A DNA stretch of 64,000 nucleotides from Olavius algarvensis associated proteobacterium Delta 3 (GTDB lineage Bacteria > Desulfobacterota > Desulfobacteria > Desulfobacterales > CAFBRK01). How positions within the stretch are numbered: position 1 is the first letter of the stretch; each line of letters starts with the position of its first letter. Location of the stretch: positions 52,595 through 116,594 of the forward strand of contig CAFBRK010000252.1 of assembly GCA_903231505.1 (NCBI GenBank), written 5' to 3'. The notes under the pieces are model-generated. The model saw only the letters and a list, made by a program, of their open reading frames with translations. It was not told the DNA's origin and ran no database searches. Made by a program: the position numbers and the translations under genes. Positions 21,001 through 23,560 of this stretch are shown one piece after another.

Positions 21001-23402
21001 TCTTCCTGAACGCGGCCCTGGAGGAGGTCACGGTCGACCATTCGAGCCTGGATGATGTGCCGGCCGACCAACTGATTCCGGTGATCGTGGCACCCACCGA
21101 CCCACGCGGCACAGGTACAACACGAAATGTCTATCTCGATGCCGACGCCAACCGGGTGTTCCGGCGGTACAGCGGCGACCTGCGCAACCGGCCGTCGATA
21201 CTGACCGATTATAACGAGCCGAGCCGCCGACCGGTGTACATCGACGGCGAGGGCAACCGAACCTTCGATCGGCTCGATCCGGACGGCTTCCCCCACAAGG
21301 TGTCGTTCGTGACCGACTTTGACAATGGCACCCCGCTGTACGTCGACAGTCGCGGGTTGCGGACCGAAATGGACCCGGCCGTCCTGGTCGTGGACGAGTT
21401 CGGGCCGGATATTACGGTCTATCAGCGTCCCGTGGGGTCGGCACGATTCGGCTCCATCCTTGTGGAGGTCAGCAAGGACGGCGCCACCTGGGTTGCCACG
21501 AACACCACCTATGATGTCGGCATTCCCGGGGATGAGAATCGCTCCGGCACCTACGTCCGCTCCTATGAAATTCCGGGAGCATACGGATCCGGTTTGGATC
21601 AGCAGTACAAATTCCTCCGCATCCGCCACCTCCCCGGCCAGCCGGCCTTCCAGCTCGATGCGGTCGGCCTCCCGAGGGGTCACGGCGGTCCGGAGAACAG
21701 CACCAAAGAAACCGCCTTCCTGTCCGCGATTGTGGACGAGTTCAACGAAACCACCGTCCCCGACAGTGAACTGCCCGGTGCCGCCGGCGCGCCCAACAGC
21801 ATTTTTGCCAATGTCGACAGCGGCGAGAGGATCGTCTACCGGTCCACCGGGCTCGACCTGCCGGCGCTGATTCAGATCAACCGCAGCCAAGTCCAGCCGT
21901 TTACCCGGACCGAGGACTTCCGATTCGCCGATCCTTCGGCAGCGGTGGATCACCTGGTGGTGAACGGTGTCGACGAAGCCGGTGTCGACGGAATACTGGA
22001 TACCATCGACATTGCGGCCGACAGCCTGGATCCCGACGGAAAGATCCTCTACAAGTCCGGGACACGGACGGACGTCTTTACCGGAAACCCCGTGCCCGTG
22101 ACCCTCACTCTGGCCCAGACGCCGGTGGACCGCCGCCTGGTGACGGCGGTGGGATTCCGAGCGTTTACGGCGTTTACGGCCGATGCGGTCAGAGACACCA
22201 TTACGTTGAACAGCAACGTGGTGGGGCCGCTGACCCTGGTGGCCGAATATCTGACCAGAGACGGCAAAACCCGCACCCAGAAGTTTGAATACGCCGCCGG
22301 AGCGAGCCGGACCCTTTCCCTGTGGGGGGATCTTGGCAACAGCGGTAGTGTGAGCATCACCACGCCGGAAGCGTTGATTCAGGGGACCCATTTTACGGTC
22401 AGCGGAAGGGTCGTCACATTGACCGGATCGGCCACCTCCCTGGTCGACGTGGTGGTCAACTACCCCCTGGAGGAGCGGGTCTATGTGGGCGGTGAACCGG
22501 TCCTGGAAGTGTTCGTCAACGATCTGAACGAATTTGATATCCGGGCCGTTGCCCATGACGGGTCCGAGCAGGTCTTCGACCTGTACACGGGCGATCCAGT
22601 GCTGAATCCGTTAGATACTCAACTCCGGCACGAAGCGGGAACACCCGTGCAGCACATGGCCGGTGACCCGGCACTACATTATCGCGGGGAGGTGCAACGG
22701 TGGCTGGGTGACGAGCCGGTCTATGATGAAAACGGCGATCCGGTCCTCAACTATGATGGGGCGATCTTCCGACACCAGCCGGGCCAGGTCAAGATCCACG
22801 ACCGGCGGGACCTGGTGTTCGTTCCCGATGTCCTGACCGCTGCCTACGATCCGGGCAACCGGATTCTGCCCCTGACGACCGATCAACTGGTACTGAACCC
22901 CAACAGCGGCGTGTCGGGCTGGACCCTGGACTTTGACCGTTCCGGGACCGTGGCGGACCCCATCGATCCGAGCCGCCAGATCTCTCTGGCTCCTGACCGG
23001 GTCGTGTCCGTAACTGTCTCCAGCGATCGGGGGATTTTTGCCCTGTACGAGGGAGCCGGATTTACCCTGAACCGGAGCAGCGGTCTGCTGACCCTGGATC
23101 CCATCGAACCGGCACGGATCGCCGGCAATGTGACCCTGGAAGTGAATCTGGCACTCCTGGCATTTCATGTTCCGGGAGACTCCAAGGTCACCTTCGGGGA
23201 CGAGGATGTGGCACCGGGCGATCCGGTGGTCAATGCCAGCGGCGGCAATTTCGTGCTGGGTATTGCCGATGACGGGGAAACGGTACTGACCTACACCGAC
23301 AGCCAGAGCGATGCGGACGCCGATCCGACCAAGGTTACTACCGGAACAGCAAAGGACAGATCATCAAACACCGCCGCGGCGAGCCGCTGTTTGTCGAGGT
23401 GA
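3..23402 (+). CDS. Giant multidomain secreted/surface repeat protein, segment 1 (5' partial, ends at a frameshift)
   Basis: About 7,800 codons, open from the first complete codon of the window. The TTG at 54 is only an internal codon, because in-frame coding (DKDSNDLHPV) precedes it, so the true start lies upstream. Domain order: A repeats with an inserted FG-GAP propeller, B Ig-like repeats, beta-rich and D repeats, more B repeats, a long beta-rich stretch, RTX and beta-helix-like sequence, Y-x-D and G-E/D-P-V repeats. No catalytic motif or membrane segment was recognised. The composition is Asp, Gly and Thr rich and Cys poor, as expected of an exported calcium-binding beta protein. The last ~23 residues are out of frame: the protein continues in frame 2 from about 23,336. 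Role by family analogy: adhesin, biofilm or predation factor. The exact function is unknown. Confidence 0.9.
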   Translation, partial: DKDSNDLHPVSVTVTTGLLTMGDAGLYGELTAVPTIRIDGFNIATTVTLRINTTPDPVDHDDNPGTDMIPANSVRVAADDAGVTILGQSLIGDFVFEQIIGELSPQAQNIPDAQPPKIIRIGAAEVTFFLGTPGAGVRVEDGVGMFLVTPAGIAGRLGGTISVEIPGDAPVDFQGELGVAVNTAVVAVDEQIEVGSETLTINLPAGPYFRVEGTDIRLNLLGQRVGGDFIFEQTVSDTGATVVRVLAQNVSGRLGDGVTDFVTLQSRFGFFVITGGASGGLAGELGGTVSVNIPGVEISGDISLAINNTIGQIDETITFGPQNDDTTAVVLGNVNGDVRPDLITGSYNQTNLLYLNDGSGNPFDSLAALEIGSESDPTTSLALGDLNDDGIPDLVVGNAQGTPNRVYLNDGTGIFVVAGDMDVNSASDTSALVLGDIDGDETLDVIVGRDGVENVYFRNLGRDSDGNWLGFEPGAAVGSETDATKALALGDVDNDGDPDLIAGNSGQPVRLYLNDTGNLSLNDVLLPTLTAPVTALAMGDVDSDEFLDLVVGIAGQSNQLFMNNGLDNTNAWLGFGSPTVINGAADSINTTAALELLDVDTDGDLDIVEGNGGVSGETDRLYLNDGAGGYALDTPGKFTTAVGITTSLASGDVDVDGDTDLIVGLYDAPNRIHLNDDIGNLGDGRPIGVVRLELPAGAGGAYLRFSGDNIEMRILGQVLTGSFRFEQQSRPDGERVVTVEVPSATLSLAEGLADLNLSGSMLLTGSGLAAKLSLGASLNLGPVELSGDLNLLVNTLETPAILNDVDQTYLPAGPFLRIEGTGIQVTIGTVTLTGDFVIQQTTNQAGQRRLTIAVANAGLSIGDIGITDGEGILLVLPDGLAGSLDAAIDLSGIVDGVTFTGRFAIAVNQVSRAITEEVQVNGETVSVNLPAGPFVRVEGRGVELTIMGQTLGGDFSFEQVTGAGLDGVIDTGDDTAMTRIAASNVHLSLGSATTDFVTLSDGQGSFLLIDDGLDSRLAGGLSGTVNVLIPGITLSGTLGLEINDTGNAVNETFRVGGTDQQLVLDTGNYVRINGTGLILEVLGQRLGGDFSFEQSRAAGPDNTLGTDDDPRILRLGIQNAIIFLGDAGDPETQADDVGVQVTQTGAQEAKFLVTEAGIAGELEASVALRGIQGLSLGGTITLQINATEQAVNETFEGLGSPLVLPAGPYLRVEVDGSLTLAGQALSGVFAFEQTRGAGPDGVLNTTDDIGILRIAAAIDLLLIGDDNDTPGVDDDAGIRISEGLGKFLITPAGFAGELSASAVMTIPGIASASAEGILVQINTTDQAVHETFRLRDDIETLVLPAGPFISAAVSGLSLDIFGQRLTGDFTFTRRSTGDGLDNIPGTEDDPVEIRVAARNVTLRLGTDARDFVVVQDGTGDLQIFGGPDGGLAGRLSATVTVDVPGVMVSGTFEVRINSTPDDVPLDVGGGTVITLTPGVQVTGTGIRLTILGQTITGSVAFEKDSTNNAVGVAVLDARLELGDGEDPFVTVTIDQGAILITNQGLAARMTAGITLNPALSEDFSFTGSVTVAINTTNAAVNKTFDIGGAGTVSLNLAAGPFLRVQAGTPGNPVELEIFGQRFAAVVAFEQVTTEGGNKVIRIGLTEVALFIGDDKNTVNTGDDIGIALTAGAGSVLITPQGIAGEFEGQVDLLNIPFEISTTIRIQINNLGIAVRETFTFTNAVGDIQTQILDLPAGPYFRAAALNTEILFGGPGLKGDFVFQRAIRAGADGELGTGDDETITLVGAANIAFSVDGDFLNPDLSGGQGAFAIFDDGIAGFISGKAELPDVGLGLEVGATVGLGINDTGRDILETIDINGQTLVIDLRADQDFVLLVQDLDFNFNDLLEIRGNFAFGGDGSFEGEGLEVFIGQGPSLKDDGTPNPDAVGVLLTNASLAFQRYTGDAQYTLYASGTIALVGLDGLQIEGTATFSINTTPQVRTIATPGGDQSIGPNSFLFIGSPVSFRVPGVLDITGALAISRKPSGVLDVSIASASVTVTVKDQEVFSISGNASFSIGGADGFRLQNFKVDGFSIFGQDAGLLAGGGVAALAAEDGDADPVPLAFPTADLYAPFNGAVVVGSGFRTAGYVDVLFNDPNRVGLNTVTILDDTPELELFFNGQAVTISGLPTQLVYQSDNGALVPSTDLSGSALATAVPSNIFRYAITGSISGNVGLVTVNILAQSFSDNSGTGNFAETEQFNLVANEGDQPGPTAQLSSPTNGATLTAQSINAKRYIDVTFVSQDGSAIVKNSINGDEIRIVGPGVADLKVDGANVPDIVGSPMLISGTGDESTTRTYRYFLKDQDKDNATELFQPGEVTVEIINNTFTTAAGVHNGLADPSSPPVLKQSFTLEASAPGAADSDEPLALGPLTLQGPSIGIEDIGFKDGMLVLTIGIGVDRASLNFGGDGNSTTPSAEQQNSGVTAELTGILGTFDLAVDAFGLLSGNFRVELPGKFGLRVAALEVEIPDVVTVTAEGIVIQYDPDADRDQELVRIETATIQFQKFALRGTIRPFDPDPNDPNNDLIPGLVVRQNGFALGVAELCYGCEDPETALTSTNGQTSIKFGDILEFDDIRIGVKNFDVNFDTPEPFSGSIFVASGGAKFLPGRPVSATLTDRQSPDDKNSDGSDNTEAILLQLTFSGGRVDSFQFEVDTLTVQISSFVTLSAVGFTIDTGAGDNEELVSFVSVGATVKIGSMEISGEARNFAFLGDGTFVTKPGFGVFLSIGSATGDSFAWPSFMPIKITAIGIEWADIQNDPADFVLTLSASVDAIEGIDGLEFSGSIEGIKIAPKLLAQGRFPIIDIASIGVSVKGNLFGGEIDAQLIGGIIKLDENFNIIGPLDSSTPVAKRVFFIGVQGGFSMAGLGGLTIRFAMSELGPLSVFINAELPSGIILVPQIGLAINDFSAGVEFYKSLPSIEDPFALRGPEFGLPTELSPEQWLASVKDQVAIQARLLAENPNLNGFTAAFTSPMIITGGAKLYSIYTSKEAFNGQVTIKISTDGKFLIVGQLNFASDNISVSGKLYADLSNVTAGEVTVLFLADIPDQIRLLTVHGKLKTGFRNASGEEVMFDVVDELPATPTSDQQPAAALIDPVQDGGSIDQTTANSEDRKVDGKRYVDVNYRAPSGAELDYASILDDDDEFAASLNGGPDLPVDGRPTPMETIITDIGPITVPLVLEDINGTRSVTRFGPSREVLVQQEGAYETFTDAQLLDQARTDFGDRLGLAVEDIQVEVVDGNDVLVRTIRAATALKKEVLVEKTDGLSGATDDELLIAAIRRSGSGRFRYVIEDAGFDFEKGEMVLTFASGTFKTADVILEDGNVVPGTENGDVALRFFIEGATAILADPGAGANIDINSLNDRNYIDVVFVTPTDPENLTIDAGSITDFEPEFRLTGPGIGSITLDSSRPPVLLDAAGEPKTYRYWLSGKFADTGDVTLTFLVDAGVAVNDIWTITLDDVKYSYAAGGSDTMSDIATELARRIDASVTFLASSEDETLVITKVGGGDFSIETTTSGDGTATIGDATGATKAVILTGSVSSGQTWGIDAKVGPAAPATLASVTATGDDDLNSIAGQLAQAIDAEAGYSARADGAAVVITMLAAISDPADFTVTPRAPPEGTASASDNVLEPVIGITLSGDGTAAVDWTVTLDGTDVTVTGGSGLAVITSDLADAVDDATDYIAVAQGHTLFVRRVDGDTFPVSTTLPLGGFADLTDVSFEAQKVTLGGQVADAQLWEIEVDGATASYTASTGDAIAEVAEGLAGDITQNIAGFTALAVDNSVIIIAITDRFVSITADVPAAGGSIIASATTSAASVPVRLGDPEQFVTVVFPDGPIDLGVVEGDEIEIVSVVVPGTNGDADWTVELDPVALPLEVTPNIYRYKLIIDPGSSELSTVMVQYAFVDESFKLDGAPYDLDAGSNSDINDPEENPKVIQRFTLGESAPSTIRVTMPDAPDTYPDAFALDPATILDAGAEFDDADGVAENGVQLANSGNWIITLDPFRDVVQVGSSNVFDFPITVDFPEGEDPTPSVTVTIEFDETAFAYTGPTSGGTQGGDTEEQINPGSTNNRTFMDVAFFPSTGSELEEPLIEDPENEFTIGGFGGSAVTFSDDPHNLINLGGGRFRYLLEGDFTAGDVEIHFIADQWGNGILNRAFTQTFTVQGTTADLIKRIMVPVLDENGDPTGDEEETIVALNGRGIGQDTINENGYLEVVFRPSGENSIEASSINGDELEVRDSEGNLVPLDPQPQRVGLSDTYRYLFTAALEPGPYTVDIMPGSIFDTAGVVNQPETETFIVEQAVAALADPMDGDVVKREDLNSRGYVDVTFNPVQTFANDGTVLTESAVDPDSILDRAPEITISGSGDDDIVVDGQPIRLDGSDTYRYFFTGKYSDGAITVEFISGSWQDADGNPIQQEQIDDTDAGQVDIPDPIRGRPFIDVSFDPTNGSTVDADTIDGDEFTLMGADGENLVFDQVLQVDETTFRYLYRGQVDTGPMTVTFVAGAWSDTEGNDGAAGTGTINVISSAQVFFIELSGGIILQAADLFDEPLLEVKASAVFEADFERKVFTLAFSGQLKVIKLGTVGATAGLFVLDTSNTLSDLPQFWGVATLETNFEGLEQFGIFLYAKGTLQINTTEFTKIETLTLPGIGPNGSDATRVFELPPLSFSLELAGLLRLRPPGTDTDLVRMQGGFYLSINPERFEIFATAELSFGVGDAQLTYGEATGLIVIVTGLGAGQNPGVAGYLSVRAGASLGLPDVGDLFKLSGSVTVMFNTTLQDQIFNIPDAFLPLLDEGDPTTIEIFASAPSLDGQRNPRAPPGGEVYVQASIQAELSIGGVITLIGFVQIEVAVGADGARLEVTGAVSTKIAFLGSLTGTVNLAIFIGPRTGIVGRVFLALSSNDIPGININGVFLLEINTFTEGDAVERTIETFKIKEKTLFAGTAKERIVFDGFERDEAGNLVVVAEQVGVVGGFRLVLGDELNIADILVIQAEVKFRLELAGDNPGIELILNGMMKLGPLGEVRLVDSGFRINGDGLVARLDLQIEGGFGGDVGLAFEVSALLTLNTTGRVQSLGSSTVDPGFRLRLEGSVTFLGFAKAQGMVDIIIAQDIFQLEFAVSFNLGGLVFEASGGAAIVGGDDPGFVLKLNVRAVADIDVFYIEASGRFELNTTNTQRLGVAGNSFLLELSGKVEILKVLKMDATFRVEVQDNEWSFMLSASIDFFGIVKLDGSLYLDSKGNFDLQLRGRMVLGSSSFGLIGEFHFRVRSEVLSDAIGNPYFIFELSGGASVKAKVFGITLAGLSLDFSFRAEGNGRVPIVLSITVKVKILFVKVKKTARFKVGVLELPKPVFLGGQAGDPRGWNPDTGGTLHLNVGDRKGDRNIAVDDNDEPFIIEQLGGAGGKALIKVTAFGRSNIFDNVTNIVADFGPGNDSFRVLSGVTVPVSVRGGSGQDVLIYEGSGAADIFGDGGSDYIEINGPADVFVAGGNESSTPDDPKGDYIVHTGTGMAVIDGGNGDDRIFGGTENDILVGNGGHDDITGPAAEVYGDYPRAGLGISNSGSSGDDLVTLTVDDPAAIVDLGSNTSAEGDTLELFGRPEGDRFEIKPVGGQAGRVDIVVATAAAPGNTEVRAVSGLEHLEIDGRGGADTFTVRDMDNAGLRSFLISMGRRYTVNGTRIIVEDIDGKKFNREVPNAVAFDDNAADSVLIEGDDGSDEFELRAAGADPDSGFFTEVGVARTTGGTTYEVIIGQSIRAEGDALTVDAKAGDDVMDAARLGYADPEEGTRQTDQIALTLIGGSGDDRLIGTPFEDVLDSGMGSDTVTGGESRDIFFDASLPGSGDVDTLVERFDADITLTDSTLITGEILGDGRVQIITVTDGIQAGPEIQRVQHSATGGTFKLIFDGEATDDIAYNAPAAVVEFRLQSLPDIADVAVTRTGDGSEKRPFTWTIAFVDAFGSGGDPIDVPALEAEAADLTPVNAQVTVAVIEDAVTLDDDIPEVQRITHSGAGGSFELFFETLPDDTISVPYNATAGQLDALLESLDSIGHVQVTRVTTTPYTWEITFFTEDNEPARMPQLRAEDGSLQPGGLIGNSPTEAELDQTFNEDDPNMRLLDTADRYRAGAIVEDLKSIFEVAEISGGGGRNILVIGDVDGTVGVGNAQIPVSDWTGKATLDNRGNATLDETGFLNELYIINLVGIGGTQVAVRDSGEGSGTDEIIVNGTNESDVITLNAVGSGENRTGAAVFDSASAPSVDIVTFRAIERVTLNALGGDDRLISNDTAAVTVVNLGGGDDAIVIGTVPLIPDTGNRTLEFPEGVPVVDTENLTNGNSNFLYILGEDQNDEFEVNFNRAQLFLHGGSGDDRFLLKTFLVLKENADNPDETTNLSNVFGGTGSNRYSYLENGPVKINGGPGIDSLVIVGTPIGDTFVITETAVAGAGRLVSFRGIEALEIFGAGGADHIYLLSTSELFTTTINGGSGDDVIHLGGDHPPLVFDPPEFTYQPPAIQVELPPTLEFVQEVKRFGNFTFEFRLGFWESIISTFIGANSFVEQAQRAVERTIHGWFDTWKLNIPNFRNPTLEFAISSATEYTKRFLGIVISRKIRVRVRGLQVAYERGVLVSRSTKVQPKPITVDPPPFAYKQPAQFTVGDIKGRVIIKGGEGFEESGDTLIFHNGAGASETGLITHRVVPRFTQTGIDPDTGEPIFEQQLDENDQPIADTFQSIEGFGLNIPLEGFVGPDTVRTFGVLVEAVEHLDLRLADEQPPLTNSANRDDTVYVALLEQRNSEIRGPPDAPANPLLSDAEPMRLTIVTGEGDDHVFLRQITGDTTVLGGPGIDHLTLSDPNVNKTLGGLGARILYDGDGHIDEQTRRVANLTEIGFPEDLELPDVFANTGDPDTAQSFTDARGNEVLYWDADLQPILFQEAQGLALRTVVLRDDGDIVTDLVREEGVPEEGVQETGRHKANDLDELLFLNAALEEVTVDHSSLDDVPADQLIPVIVAPTDPRGTGTTRNVYLDADANRVFRRYSGDLRNRPSILTDYNEPSRRPVYIDGEGNRTFDRLDPDGFPHKVSFVTDFDNGTPLYVDSRGLRTEMDPAVLVVDEFGPDITVYQRPVGSARFGSILVEVSKDGATWVATNTTYDVGIPGDENRSGTYVRSYEIPGAYGSGLDQQYKFLRIRHLPGQPAFQLDAVGLPRGHGGPENSTKETAFLSAIVDEFNETTVPDSELPGAAGAPNSIFANVDSGERIVYRSTGLDLPALIQINRSQVQPFTRTEDFRFADPSAAVDHLVVNGVDEAGVDGILDTIDIAADSLDPDGKILYKSGTRTDVFTGNPVPVTLTLAQTPVDRRLVTAVGFRAFTAFTADAVRDTITLNSNVVGPLTLVAEYLTRDGKTRTQKFEYAAGASRTLSLWGDLGNSGSVSITTPEALIQGTHFTVSGRVVTLTGSATSLVDVVVNYPLEERVYVGGEPVLEVFVNDLNEFDIRAVAHDGSEQVFDLYTGDPVLNPLDTQLRHEAGTPVQHMAGDPALHYRGEVQRWLGDEPVYDENGDPVLNYDGAIFRHQPGQVKIHDRRDLVFVPDVLTAAYDPGNRILPLTTDQLVLNPNSGVSGWTLDFDRSGTVADPIDPSRQISLAPDRVVSVTVSSDRGIFALYEGAGFTLNRSSGLLTLDPIEPARIAGNVTLEVNLALLAFHVPGDSKVTFGDEDVAPGDPVVNASGGNFVLGIADDGETVLTYTDSQSDADADPTKVTTGTAKDRSSNTAAASRCLSR
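199..6240 (+). repeat. 'A' repeats: 13 copies of an unrecognised ~110-140 residue beta module
   Basis: Each unit runs LPAGPF-RVEG, then LGQxLxGDFxFEQ, a variable Asp-rich loop, GxFLITxxGLAGELxG, IPGxxxSG and xINTTxxAVxETF. Unit starts are near 199, 609, 2086, 2431, 2787, 3192, 3611, 4028, 4423, 4790, 5203, 5597 and 5977. Alternating hydrophobic strands suggest a stacked beta structure. I do not recognise a named family. The third unit is split by an FG-GAP array. Confidence 0.8.
970..2060 (+). other. FG-GAP/VCBS seven-bladed propeller inserted in an A repeat
   Basis: Seven repeats contain the calcium loop D-x-D/N-x-D/G and end in PDLxxG: GDLNDDGIPDLVVG near 1150, GDVDNDGDPDLIAG near 1475, GDVDVDGDTDLIVG near 1955. 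Spacing is about 150-165 nt. This matches integrin-alpha-like FG-GAP blades. The array lies between ETITFG and VVRLELPAG, which are adjacent in other A units. Confidence 0.85.
6322..7180 (+). repeat. 'B' Ig-like repeats, copies 1-2
   Basis: The pattern is AxLxxPxxGxxV, R/K-YIDVTF, SINGDE-hydrophobic, then TYRYxFxG, GxVTVxFxxxxFxD and a QxFTL end. Length is about 140 residues. Beta-rich and Ig-like in appearance; I do not assign a Pfam family. Confidence 0.7.
7200..9360 (+). other. Beta-rich region of unknown family
   Basis: About 720 residues of alternating beta segments with loose internal repetition: strings such as GLEFSGSIEGIKIAPKLL and MAGLGGLTIRFAMSELGPLS, and recurring xFSGG/xISGEA motifs. 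It includes a short helical stretch near 8,930-9,000 (SPEQWLASVKDQVAIQARLL). The same style recurs at 13.7-16.2 kb. No family recognised. Confidence 0.55.
9370..10440 (+). repeat. 'B' Ig-like repeats, copies 3-4, copy 3 split by an insert
   Basis: Copy 3 begins AALIDPVQDGGSIDQTTAN and RYVDVNYRAPSG. It is interrupted between VDGRPTP (about 9,598) and RFRYVIEDAG (about 9,967) by roughly 120 residues (METIITDIG to AAIRRSGSG). Other B copies pass directly from this loop to the TYRYF strand. Copy 4 (INSLNDRNYIDVVF) runs from about 10,140 to 10,440. Confidence 0.65.
10441..11560 (+). repeat. 'D' repeats: four ~90-100 residue modules
   Basis: Starts are near 10,441, 10,717, 11,025 and 11,290. Each has W-T/G-I/V-T/D-L, a short strand, D-IAxxLAxxIDA-helix, then LVITxxxG strands. 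The helix-then-strand plan recalls the DIQAALNAxF modules further downstream (about 29.6, 39.7, 45.3 and 47.6 kb). They sit at the end of B copy 4 (VTLTFL) and are followed by another B-type unit. Confidence 0.65.
11561..13680 (+). repeat. 'B' Ig-like repeats, copies 5-10
   Basis: Six further units, of which those at about 12.3-13.7 kb are the clearest: NNRTFMDVAFFPSTG, ENGYLEVVFRPSGEN, NSRGYVDVTFNPVQ and RGRPFIDVSFDPTNG. Each is followed by an xYRYxFxG strand and a closing VTxxFxxGxW-D-G strand. They end in a unit with VTFVAGAWSDTEGN near 13,600. Confidence 0.7.
13690..16160 (+). other. Long beta-rich region, unknown family
   Basis: About 820 residues of amphipathic beta strands: repeated xxGxFxLxINTT, LSGxVTxxF and FRLxLEGSVTFLGFA strings. 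The spacing of FELNTT, LEINT and SINPER hints at divergent A-like repeats. It ends in a Lys/Val-rich strand near 16,060-16,130 (VKVKILFVKVKKTARFKVG), followed by GGQAGDPRGWNPDTGG. Possibly a stalk. No function assigned. Confidence 0.55.
16165..19560 (+). other. RTX-like and beta-helix-like region
   Basis: Short RTX blocks: DGGNGDDRIFGGTENDILVG near 16,630-16,695, GGSGDDRLIG with MGSDTVTGG near 17,480-17,570, GGGDDAIVIG near 18,960, GGSGDDVIHLGG near 19,515. Between them are repeated D-x-x-x-V-x-Ala/Asn-Val-Leu strands (FRAIERVTLNALGGDDRLIS) like those seen in beta-helical surface proteins. The GGxGxD loops predict calcium-stabilised beta-roll. Confidence 0.7.
17751..18330 (+). repeat. Two Q-R-V/I-x-H-S modules (~80 residues)
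   Basis: The units start PEIQRVQHSATGGTF (17,745) and PEVQRITHSGAGGSF (18,089). Both continue KLIF/ELFF, then IAYNAPAA or VPYNATAG, a helix (LDALLESLD), a VxVTRxxxxPYTWxI-F strand and a xxPxL end. The QxI-GGTFxLxFxG-YNAtA pattern is one I know from giant surface proteins, but I cannot name its family. Confidence 0.65.
19561..20040 (+). other. Unique Pro-rich and helical segment
   Basis: Pro-rich flanks (PPLVFDPPEFTYQPPAIQVE; KPITVDPPPFAYKQPAQ) surround about 100 residues that are partly helical and basic: FVEQAQRAVERTIHGWFDTW, then TEYTKRFLGIVISRKIRVRV. This is one of very few non-repetitive, non-acidic stretches in the window. No family recognised. Confidence 0.5.
20800..21370 (+). repeat. 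Y-x-D short repeats (~35 residues)
   Basis: Recurring strands VLYWDADLQPILFQ, LLFLNAALEEV, VYLDADANRVFRR, VYIDGEGNRTFDR and LYVDSRGLRTEM, each separated by a variable acidic linker. They look like YD-type strand repeats, related in rhythm to the G-E/D-P-V repeats that follow. Family not identified. Confidence 0.55.
21390..21690 (+). other. Discoidin-like beta-sandwich (tentative)
   Basis: The order PDITVYQRPVGSARFGS, ILVEVSKDGATWVA, YKFLRIRHLPG and FQLDAVGL matches the 'V-x-S-D-G-x-x-W' and 'R-Y-I/L-R-I-x-D' strands of discoidin/F5-8-type carbohydrate-binding sandwiches. About 95 residues. Ligand unknown. Confidence 0.45.
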
Positions 23403-23560
23403 GCCCGGTAGAATTTGCCGAGGCCGTCTTCTCCGACGCCGAGCTGAGCACGCCGGTGCCCATGCGGCACACCGGAAAAGAGCCGAGGATCTATTTCGGA
23501 GGTGAGCCGGTGCTGTACACCGCGGCCGATCCGGTGCCCCATGCCCTCCAGGTCCATCGA
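22480..23560 (+). repeat. G-E/D-P-V short repeats spanning the frameshift
   Basis: The motif x-G-(G)-E/D-P-V/L recurs as YVGGEPVLEV, YTGDPVLNP, MAGDPALHY, WLGDEPVYD, ENGDPVLNY and APGDPVVNA. After the frame break it continues as RRGEPLFVE, FGGEPVLYT and AADPVPHAL. Continuity of this repeat across 23,334 is the main proof that segments 1 and 2 are one protein. Confidence 0.75.
23331..23338 (+). other. Frameshift point (one base missing) inside the giant gene
   Basis: Frame 3 reads ...SDADADPTK and then degenerates. Frame 2 resumes with YYRNSKGQIIKHRRGEP in the middle of the G-E/D-P-V repeats. Adding one base after 'aaggt' restores TK-V-YYRNSK. Repeats of the same type lie on both sides, so both frames belong to one protein. 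There is no homopolymer and no X-XXY-YYZ slippery site here, so programmed -1 frameshifting is unlikely. A consensus error or a real deletion fits better. Confidence 0.8.

Noticed and set aside
19152..22556. 1,134-codon open frame on the minus strand (and many shorter minus-strand frames)
   Set aside because: It lies wholly antisense to the continuous repeat-bearing frame. Long antisense openings are expected from GC-rich codon bias, and the product shows no domain or repeat logic of its own.
23325..23345. Programmed -1 ribosomal frameshift
   Set aside because: There is no X-XXY-YYZ slippery heptamer and no obvious upstream stimulator; the local sequence aaggttactacc gives no slippage potential.
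23399..23401. GTG at 23,399 as a true start of a second gene
   Set aside because: No ribosome-binding site, no intergenic gap, and it falls inside a repeat already coded in the same frame from 23,336.
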